DNA from: Methanobacteriota archaeon
Lineage (GTDB): Archaea > Halobacteriota > Methanosarcinia > Methanosarcinales > Methanosarcinaceae
Length of the DNA: 6,928 bases
Assembly: GCA_030837265.1 (NCBI GenBank)
Contig: JAUPKV010000138.1
Location: 1 to 6,928 of the forward strand
Direction: 5' to 3'
Below the pieces are notes generated by a model. It did not search any database. It was given only the letters and a program-made list of their open reading frames with translations, and was not told the DNA's origin. Positions within the stretch are counted from its first letter, which is position 1, and each line of letters starts with the position of its first letter. The position numbers were made by a program, and so were the translations under genes. This document shows positions 1 through 5,847 of the stretch, one piece after another.

Positions 1-1
1 G

Positions 2-2836
2 TATCTTCCGGATAAAGAAAAGGCGTGGAAAGATTTACACAGACTGATTTCAGATGAAGATAGCGAAGTGCAAGCGTATATAGTAGAATCAATTGGAACT
101 ATTTTTCGATATGTTCTGGATAAAGAACAGGCATGGAAAGATTTACACAGACTGATTTCAGATGAAAACCAATATGTACGAGGGAGAGCAGCAGGAGCAA
201 TTGGAACTATTTTTCGATATGTTCTGGATAAAGAACAGGCGTGGAAAGATTTAAAATGGACATTGAAGAATTTGATCAAATTAAATTTGGATAAAGGCCC
301 TGTTGTACGATGGGAGACCGCGGAAACGCTTGCAAGTGTTTTTCTAGGAATATTTGACAAAAAAAAAGTATGGAATGGTTTAATCGAACTCACCTCGGAT
401 GAAGACATTGAGGTACGATTGAGAGCAACAGCGTCACTTGGACCGGTATTTGGAGATTTGTCAGATAAAAAACAAGCATGGATAGATTTACATCGGAAAA
501 CTCTAGATAAAGACTGTATAGTGCGTAAGGGCATCTCGGAAGCAATAGGCTTAGCTTTTTTCCAAGTGCCTGTTAGAAGAGAGGCATGGAGAGATCTAAT
601 TAAACTCACTAGAGATATTGATGAAAGTGTGAGAATTGTTGCAGAAGAAGCAGTTTTATTGGTTTTCTCACGGTTTCCCGACAAAAAACAGGCATGGGAA
701 GATTTAATTAATCTTACCAATGATTTCGATGAAAAAACAGTTGAATCAGCTGCAGAAGCAATTAAATTGATTTTATTAAAAGTTCCTGATAAGCAAGAAA
801 TGTGGAATGATTTATACAGATTGTGCAACACTGAAAACAGAAAAGTGCAAATCGGAGCTATAGAAGCAATTGAATTGGTTTTTTCACAAGTATCCGATAA
901 AGGAAAAGCATGGAAGGATTTAATTGAACTAACAAGCATCAAAGACGAAGAGGTACTACAAAAAGTTGCGCATGTAATCGGTTCAGTTTTTTCGCAAGTA
1001 CCAAATAAACTGGAAGTATGGAATAACTTAATTGAACTTACCAGCAGTGAGTGCTGGAAAATGCGGCTGAAAGCGGTAGAGTCAATTAGTTTGACCTTTT
1101 CACAGGTAACAGAAAAACAAGACGGGTGGAAGGACCTTATAAAATTAACAAAGAATGAGGACGAAGAAGTAAGATGGGAAGTTGCTAAGGTAATATTTAC
1201 AGCCTTTACAAATGTACCTGATAAACAAGAAGTATGGACGAATTTAATTGAACTTACCAGCAATGAGTACTGGAAAATACGACTTACAGCTTCAGAGATT
1301 ATTAAATCTGTTGTTTCACAGGTGCCAGATAAACAAAAAGTACAGAAAGATTTTCTTAAGCTGATCAATAATGAAGACGAAAATGTTCGAAAAAACGCTG
1401 CTTATACAATAGGATTTTCGTTTTCGCAATTACCAAATCAGGAAGATGCATGGGATTGCCTGATTCAGCTAAAAGAAGATAAAAACGAGGAAGTCAGACT
1501 GTACTCTTATCATTCGCTAGGAAAAATTTCTATATATAGAGCATCACAGGCAGAAACCGAAGAAGAATACAAAAAAGAATTAGAAAGAGCTATTGAATTT
1601 TTTGAAGTAGCTTCTAAAGGATCTACTTGGTATATTCCCTCTAAATTTTGCCTTCCATTTTACCGTTCATTTTACACAATACTTTCTACTAAAAAACGAG
1701 AGGAAAAAGACGAAGTTACGAAATACCTTTCAGAAGCAAAAAATGAGATCGGTGATTCGAAGAATAAAAAATTACTAGTTGAGACCGTTGAAAATCTTGC
1801 TAATGCATTAGAAGAAGTCCAGAACCTTGAAAGTATGGACTTAGAAGCCAAAAAAGGTGAACTTAATTTTTACAGGAAATATTGTGAACAAGCTGCAGAG
1901 CTAATGAAAAACACTGAAGAGTCAGCACCTTCTGCCACAGAAGTTATGCGAAAAGGCCTTCCCATCCTCGATCGAAAACTAAAATCCTTCCTAGAAGAAA
2001 TTCAAGAAAAAGCAAAGACCGCGTGCCGGGAATCTCAAGGTACTGATACAGAAGAAATTGCATGTACTGTCAGTAGAGAAGTTCAGAAATGGGAAATTGG
2101 TAGCCAGGAAGAAATGACCTGGTATGTGGAAAATCTTGTTTTTACTTTAGAGTCAACTATCCCGAGAACGCCTAAAAATCAGCATGTCTTTAACAGAATT
2201 AGCCAGATAAGGGAAGAAAGGGACGTTACAAGACAATACGCAATAGTTTGTACTATTATTCCTTTGATACCACTTTTATCCATGGATGAAAAGATAACAA
2301 ACATGGAACAAGGGATTTCGGACCTTAAAACAGGTTTAGGTGAAGTCAATGAAAACACAATTGTAATCATTGAAAAGCTAGATGAGATTCAGGAAGAATT
2401 AAAAGAAGGTTTTGAAAAGTTAGATATACTTTCTGTTAAAGTTGGGGGAAAAGAAGGAGCAAACATAAAGATCTTTTCAGAAAAGCTTCTTGAAATGACG
2501 AAAAAAGGGGATTCTAAAGCTATAGAACATTTCCTTGAAGAATTACTAAAAGATGAAAGCGCATTAATCAAAGAAATAGATCTTTCTTCTGCACCTAAAA
2601 ATGAAAAGGAAGAGTCGAAAAGAAGTATATCTAAACTCAGATCTCTACTAGATAAAGTAAAGAATCCCACAAAGGCATTTGGGAAAGATGTAGCTAAAGA
2701 GATAGTTGTCAGTTATGCCGCTAAAGGAATTATAGATCTCGTTATACCAATGATGTTTTTGGCTGTTTTTGGAGTTCCAATACCTTCTCACATTATAGAT
2801 GTTTTGGCAATAGTCACAAAGGAATTAAAAGAATAA
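2..2836 (+). CDS. HEAT-repeat protein with Methanosarcina-type core and hydrophobic C-terminus (5' end outside window)
   Basis: The frame is open from base 2, so the start lies upstream and the internal GTG at 68 is not a credible start; 944 residues are visible. Residues 1-511 form 14 HEAT repeats of 36 residues (the third has 43), each with DKxxAWxDLxxL at the first helix and a VRxxA..AIG..FS second helix. HEAT solenoids bind protein or nucleic-acid partners. Residues 512-759 are a helical core (RASQ, ELERAIEFFE, FCLPFYRSF, RKGLPILDRKLKSFLEEIQ, ending IIPLIPLL) shared with the gene at 3095-4856. Residues 761-815 look like a coiled coil. Residues about 910-927 are hydrophobic and may contact a membrane. 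No catalytic motif is visible, and any effector domain would be N-terminal and out of view. The family and architecture are seen in the sequence; the membrane role is inferred. The cellular function is unknown. Confidence 0.9.
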   Translation, partial: YLPDKEKAWKDLHRLISDEDSEVQAYIVESIGTIFRYVLDKEQAWKDLHRLISDENQYVRGRAAGAIGTIFRYVLDKEQAWKDLKWTLKNLIKLNLDKGPVVRWETAETLASVFLGIFDKKKVWNGLIELTSDEDIEVRLRATASLGPVFGDLSDKKQAWIDLHRKTLDKDCIVRKGISEAIGLAFFQVPVRREAWRDLIKLTRDIDESVRIVAEEAVLLVFSRFPDKKQAWEDLINLTNDFDEKTVESAAEAIKLILLKVPDKQEMWNDLYRLCNTENRKVQIGAIEAIELVFSQVSDKGKAWKDLIELTSIKDEEVLQKVAHVIGSVFSQVPNKLEVWNNLIELTSSECWKMRLKAVESISLTFSQVTEKQDGWKDLIKLTKNEDEEVRWEVAKVIFTAFTNVPDKQEVWTNLIELTSNEYWKIRLTASEIIKSVVSQVPDKQKVQKDFLKLINNEDENVRKNAAYTIGFSFSQLPNQEDAWDCLIQLKEDKNEEVRLYSYHSLGKISIYRASQAETEEEYKKELERAIEFFEVASKGSTWYIPSKFCLPFYRSFYTILSTKKREEKDEVTKYLSEAKNEIGDSKNKKLLVETVENLANALEEVQNLESMDLEAKKGELNFYRKYCEQAAELMKNTEESAPSATEVMRKGLPILDRKLKSFLEEIQEKAKTACRESQGTDTEEIACTVSREVQKWEIGSQEEMTWYVENLVFTLESTIPRTPKNQHVFNRISQIREERDVTRQYAIVCTIIPLIPLLSMDEKITNMEQGISDLKTGLGEVNENTIVIIEKLDEIQEELKEGFEKLDILSVKVGGKEGANIKIFSEKLLEMTKKGDSKAIEHFLEELLKDESALIKEIDLSSAPKNEKEESKRSISKLRSLLDKVKNPTKAFGKDVAKEIVVSYAAKGIIDLVIPMMFLAVFGVPIPSHIIDVLAIVTKELKE
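11..253 (+). repeat. Near-identical 108-bp tandem repeats encoding HEAT units
   Basis: Bases 90-145 and 198-253 are identical except for one base (A133 versus G241), exactly 108 bp apart. Bases 11-60 and 119-168 have the same spacing with three differences. The period equals one 36-residue HEAT repeat. The other repeats of the array are much more diverged, so these units at the left edge look like a recent expansion or gene-conversion event. Confidence 0.9.
1013..1282 (+). repeat. 216-bp higher-order repeat (two HEAT units) inside the array
   Basis: Bases 1013-1066 and 1229-1282 share most positions, encoding EVWNNLIELTSSECWKMRL and EVWTNLIELTSNEYWKIRL. They are spaced by 216 bp, which is two HEAT units, and the unit between them is of a different subtype. 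This indicates that an older pair of repeats was duplicated as a block, in contrast to the single-unit expansion at the left edge. Confidence 0.75.
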
Positions 2837-2929
2837 TTTCACAAAGCATTTATCCTAATAACTGCAGTTCTTTAAAATTGTCAATTATTTCATTTGTTTT
2901 AAATCCTATGAATTATTTTTCTTGTACTT

Positions 2930-3079
2930 GTGAAAAAAATTATTGTTGAGGCTCATACAAAAGATTTGATTGAGTCAATGCCAAAATTCCAGATATCTTT
3001 AACTAATTCTCTAACATACGCAACTTATTAGGAGATTAAACCTTTTTTAGAAAAGGTATGGAATAATGAAACAAAATGA
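2930..3079 (+). other. Possible small ORF or gene remnant with an in-frame amber codon
   Basis: From a GTG at 2930 the frame reads VKKIIVEAHTKDLIESM and on to LTYATY, then meets TAG at 3029-3031. It continues in the same frame as EIKPFLEKVWNNETK before TGA at 3077-3079. Both halves have protein-like composition. In Methanosarcina UAG can be read as pyrrolysine, so a 49-residue product with one such residue is possible. A decayed fragment of an older gene, or chance, is at least as likely. There is no clear ribosome-binding site before the GTG, and I recognise no family. Confidence 0.18.
3040..3057 (+). other. Small hairpin upstream of the second HEAT gene
   Basis: ACCTTTT (3040-3046) pairs with AAAAGGT (3051-3057) across a four-base TTAG loop, a perfect seven-bp stem. 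It lies between a GGAG at 3031-3034 and the ATG at 3066. It could affect initiation or be an incidental AT-rich palindrome. There is no T-run directly after it, which argues against an intrinsic terminator. Confidence 0.3.
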
Positions 3080-3094
3080 TAATTGTTTTAAATC

Positions 3095-4856
3095 TTGAAG
3101 CATTTAGAAATTTGGTGTAGTTTATTGGTAGAGCAGGAAGAGGTACATCGAAAATGTTTTAGTGCTGATCCTAAAGATCGTATAGAGGCTCTTAAAGATA
3201 TTAGGCATCGTTTTAATTCATTTCCTGATAGACAGAGAGCTTGGAATGACTTAATCAATTTAACATGTGATGACGATCCTTCAGTAAACTCAAATGCAGC
3301 ATCTATTTTGAGTACCATCTTTCTTCATGTACCAGATAAAGAGATTGCTTGGGTAGATTTACACAGATTAGTAACAGATAAGTCTACTTCTGTCCGTAAA
3401 AATGTGGCTTTAGCTATTGGATTTAACTTTTCTTACATAGTAGATAAGAAACAAGCTTGGGAAGATTTACATAACTTATCTTTAGATGAAAATAGCTCAG
3501 TTCGTAAATGTGTAGCTTCTGCCATAGGTGCCTCCTTTTCCCAGATTACTGATAAAGAGTACTTGGATAGATTTGTACAGACTATCAAAAGATGAAAATA
3601 AATCTGTGCGCAGTTCTGCTATAGCTTCTATAGTATCAGTTTTTCCTCACATTCCGAACAAGGAACAAGCTTGGGAAGTTTTACATGGGTTAACAAATAG
3701 TGAAGATAGTTTTAAACGTAACTGTGGGGCTTTAGCTCTTGGTTCTGTTTTCTCACATCTTATTAATAAACAAGAGCTAATGGATGATTTATTGAGACTC
3801 TCTGCTGATGGAGATAGAACTGTGAGAATGAATGCGAATCACTCTCTAGGAAAAATATCCATACTCAAAGCGTCTCAAGAAAATAACCCTGAAGATTACA
3901 GAAAGGAACTGGAAAGAGCCATTATTTATTTTGAACAAGCTTCCAAAGAATCAATAAAACCTAATCCAGCAGAGTTCTGTCTTCCATTTTATCGTTCATT
4001 CCATGCCATACTTTTTGAAAGAGAAGAAGCAAGAGAAGAAGTAGACAAATGCCTTGCAGAAACTAAAGAAGTAACTAGAGGATCTAAAAGAAGAGAGCTA
4101 CTTTTTGAAGCAGTAAAAAATCTTTCAAATGCTTTAAAAGAAGTTCAAAAGCTCGAAGACTTGGATCTCGAGGCAAAAAAAGAAGAGCTTAACTTTTATA
4201 GGAAATACTGCGATCGTGCAGCAGAGTTGATGAGAGATACTGAAGAAGAAGCACCTTTTGCGACAGCAACAATGAGAAAGGGCCTTCCAATTCTCGACCG
4301 AAAAATAAAATCCCTCCTCGAAGAAATCCAAGAGAAAGCAAAGAATGCTTGCTGGGAATCTCAAGGTACTGATAACAAAGAAATTGCAATTGCTGTAAAT
4401 AAAGAGGTTCAAAAGTGGGAACTTTGTAGTCAAGAAGAAATGACAGAAAAAATCGAGGAGCTACTTCTTGTTCTTGAGTCAAAAATACCAAATGTTCCTG
4501 AAAATGAGGAAGTTCTTTCACAAATAAAAAGAATGAGGACAGAAAAAGAAATCTCAAAACAATATAAAATTCTATCTCATATAATTCCATTAATCCCACT
4601 GGTACAAACAGAAGTAAATGCAATTAGAGAAGAGACAATAACGCAAAATAAAATTCGAGAAAAAGCAGAAAAGGAAAATAAAGTATCTATAACGTTAAAT
4701 TATAAATTGAGTACATTCGCTCTGTTATCTCTCGCTATATGCGCAATACTAATTGAGTTTAATATAATACTAAGTAACAAGGAATGGATTTTACTCATAA
4801 TTATAATTTCTCTACTTTATTTGGTTGGCTTGAAATTCGGAATCTGGAGGGATTGA
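3095..4856 (+). pseudogene. Frameshifted HEAT-repeat paralogue with two C-terminal membrane segments
   Basis: The product would be an N-terminal cap, six 36-residue HEAT repeats, the same core as the upstream gene (bases 3864-4604, about 247 residues, ending IIPLIPLV), then a tail with two predicted membrane helices (about 4707-4772 and 4785-4844). The frame is broken in repeat four. Bases 3095-3559 read in one frame up to QITDKE, and from 3564 the protein continues as WIDLYRLSKDENKSVR in another. The expected DKEQAWIDL shows that two bases are missing within TACT at 3560-3563. Read separately, the pieces are a 166-residue ORF ending at 3595 and a 442-residue ORF from a GTG at 3528. The start is uncertain: the only in-frame option is TTG at 3095. 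An ATG at 3066 would join if one A were restored near 3091, giving MKQNDNCFKILKHLEIW. It may be a pseudogene, or intact with sequencing errors. Function is unknown. Confidence 0.85.
4846..4851 (+). promoter_or_regulatory. Strong Shine-Dalgarno site of the small membrane protein gene
   Basis: GGAGGG lies six bases before the ATG at 4858, inside the last codons of the preceding HEAT gene, whose TGA is at 4854-4856. One base separates stop and start. This supports the 4858 start and points to translational coupling of the two products. Confidence 0.85.
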
Positions 4857-4857
4857 A

Positions 4858-5178
4858 ATGGTATCTAAAATAGATATTTCAACAGCTCTCCAAATATTAG
4901 TTTTTGGTGGAATCACCGTAAGTGCTCCAAGAATAATTAATTCTCTTGACAAAGATACTCTGTCGTTATGGATATGTATTCTGTTACTTTTTGGAATACT
5001 CCTTAACAATTTAGATAACAAAATAAAAGAACTAGATATTAAGATACAAAGCTTTGATATTAAAATCAAGCACCTTGAAGATACTTCTAAAGTTCCAAAT
5101 AATACTGATAATCATGAACTTATGAAAATAAGTCTGCAACTCGAAAATTTAATGTTAACTCTACAAGGAAGAAAATAA
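4858..5178 (+). CDS. Small membrane protein with heptad coiled coil
   Basis: This is a 106-residue protein that I cannot assign to a named family. Residues 11-24 (LQILVFGGITVSAP) are moderately hydrophobic. Residues 35-50 (LSLWICILLLFGILLN) are a convincing membrane helix. It is followed directly by three perfect heptads at residues 53-73 of the form DxKIxxL/F, encoded by a 21-base periodic DNA stretch at 5014-5076 and predicting a parallel coiled coil at the membrane surface. A polar linker and a short amphipathic helix (LMKISLQLENLMLTL) end the protein. The start at ATG 4858 is fixed by the GGAGGG six bases upstream. One base separates it from the HEAT gene's stop, so it is very likely coupled to that gene. 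Its product may oligomerise and partner the HEAT protein's membrane tail; that is inference. Confidence 0.8.
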   Translation: MVSKIDISTALQILVFGGITVSAPRIINSLDKDTLSLWICILLLFGILLNNLDNKIKELDIKIQSFDIKIKHLEDTSKVPNNTDNHELMKISLQLENLMLTLQGRK

Positions 5179-5182
5179 ACTC

Positions 5183-5275
5183 TTACTTTAATTTAAACTC
5201 GCATTTTATACCTTCAGGATATACATAATCAGATGAATGTAAAAGATTCCCAATAAAAAATTCGGAATTATTTAA
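5183..5275 (-). pseudogene. Possible 3' remnant of a decayed gene
   Basis: Read on the minus strand, this stretch gives about 31 codons, ending HSSDYVYPEGIKCEFKLK with a TAA stop at 5185-5183. The frame is closed upstream by TGA at 5278-5276. The composition (aromatics, charged residues, few low-complexity runs) looks more like protein than random AT-rich DNA. It has no start codon or ribosome-binding site and no family I recognise, so it is reported only as a candidate remnant. Confidence 0.2.
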
Positions 5276-5390
5276 TCAATGTTATAAGACTTATTCATTA
5301 ACTATAAAACTTCACATAAGGTATGGTAAAAGGGTTTTTACGATATTAAAATAGTCTCGGAAAAATATATCGATTAAAAAAACTTGTCTA

Positions 5391-5530
5391 TCCTGCGAAG
5401 TGCCCTTTTTAGAAATCTAGGAATCACAAGTTTTTCAATTTCACTTTCTTAACTTTATCTTAACAAACGTATTCGGGGTAGATTTAAGCAGACCGCCGGC
5501 AGGAAAAATATATTTTGATTGAATTGTTGA
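5391..5530. repeat. Intergenic direct repeat, copy 1
   Basis: The best conserved part is 5430-5514, which matches 5702-5787 with about five substitutions and one single-base gap by eye. Exact blocks are 5472-5493 and 5495-5514, the latter starting with the palindrome GCCGGC and ending in an A/T-rich AAAAATATATT. Weaker similarity extends left to the GCGAAGTGCCC at 5395-5405 and right to about 5530. It probably belongs to a dispersed intergenic repeat family. Confidence 0.85.
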
Positions 5531-5660
5531 CAGGGGAAGATTTTCATTTCGTATTCGGCGGTCCAGTTTTGGAATGATCCTATGAAAAAAATCTTCGTTG
5601 ACAGGTTTTATTAAATCAGAAAAATTCCCCACATAGGAAAAAAATCGCTTAATCAAAAGA

Positions 5661-5808
5661 AGCCTTGCAAAGTGCCCCTTATAAAGCTATAAAAGTCACA
5701 GGTTTTTCAATTTCATTTTTCTTAACTTCATCTTAACAAATGTGTTCGGGGTAGATTTAAGCAGACAGCCGGCAGGAAAAATATATTAAAACTGAATTGA
5801 ATAGTTGT
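5661..5808. repeat. Intergenic direct repeat, copy 2
   Basis: This is the second copy in the same orientation, about 272 bp downstream of copy 1. Its core is 5702-5787. The left flank GCAAAGTGCCCC (5667-5678) and right flank TGAATTGAATAGTTG (5793-5807) are related to those of copy 1 but contain small insertions and substitutions. It ends about 40 bases beyond the helicase stop codon. Confidence 0.85.
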
Positions 5809-5819
5809 AATGAATCCTG

Positions 5820-5835
5820 AGAATTAAAAAATTCT
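5820..5835 (-). terminator. Possible weak terminator of the helicase gene
   Basis: AGAATT and AATTCT form a six-bp stem with an AAAA loop, 13 bases past the helicase stop codon. On the minus strand this gives a run of six T residues. Archaeal transcription often ends at oligo-T runs, so this is a plausible stop signal, but the stem is weak and AT-rich. Confidence 0.25.
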
Positions 5836-5847
5836 GATAACTTTAAT

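Larger units (their letters stand above)
2837..3094. other. Spacer between the two HEAT genes
   Basis: This 258-base AT-rich stretch has no confident gene. It contains T-rich runs (for example around 2915-2920) that could end transcription of the upstream gene, a short coding-like frame at 2930-3079, a GGAG at 3031-3034 and a hairpin at 3040-3057. I could not identify a convincing archaeal TATA/BRE promoter for the downstream gene, so whether the two HEAT genes are cotranscribed is open. Confidence 0.6.
5179..5847. other. Gene-poor convergent intergenic region with repeats and coding debris
   Basis: This spacer of about 670 bases lies between the convergent small membrane protein gene and the helicase. 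It contains a direct repeat pair (5391-5530 and 5661-5808). On the minus strand, bases 5275-5183 read as a protein-like carboxyl end (HSSDYVYPEGIKCEFKLK, then stop), with a further open piece upstream at about 5392-5315 in a different frame (DRQVFLIDIFFRDYFNIVK). These look like remnants of a decayed minus-strand gene, but I recognise no family. Between the repeat copies are an interrupted inverted repeat (5536-5547 with 5582-5596) and a repeated GTTGACAGG (5526-5534 and 5597-5605). No RNA gene or intact transposase is seen. Confidence 0.6.

Noticed and set aside
2179..2670. Minus-strand open frames opposite the core and tail of the first HEAT gene
   Set aside because: The composition mirrors a Lys/Glu-rich plus-strand gene and there is no independent evidence for coding.
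2837..2935. Inverted repeat TTTCACAA/TTGTGAAA just after the first HEAT gene as a terminator
   Set aside because: The arms are 8 bp with an 83-base gap, so a stable terminator hairpin is unlikely.
4134..4623. Minus-strand open frames of about 99 and 144 codons opposite the second HEAT gene
   Set aside because: They are antisense shadows of the strongly conserved core on the plus strand, with skewed Phe/Leu/Ser content and no start signal.
4812..5069. Minus-strand frame opposite the small membrane protein
   Set aside because: It overlaps two well-supported plus-strand genes and has no ribosome-binding site.
5365..5385. AAAAATATATCGATTAAA as an archaeal TATA box
   Set aside because: It resembles a promoter but no gene begins within a sensible distance on either strand, and such strings are common in AT-rich DNA.
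5441..5656. A 71-codon minus-strand frame between the repeat copies
   Set aside because: It starts at a TTG with no ribosome-binding site and its last third lies in the intergenic repeat. No recognisable domain is present. The repeat is reported instead of a gene.
5391..5808. CRISPR array or insertion-sequence ends formed by the repeat pair
   Set aside because: There are only two long copies in direct orientation with a single spacer of about 130-150 bases and no transposase or terminal inverted repeats.
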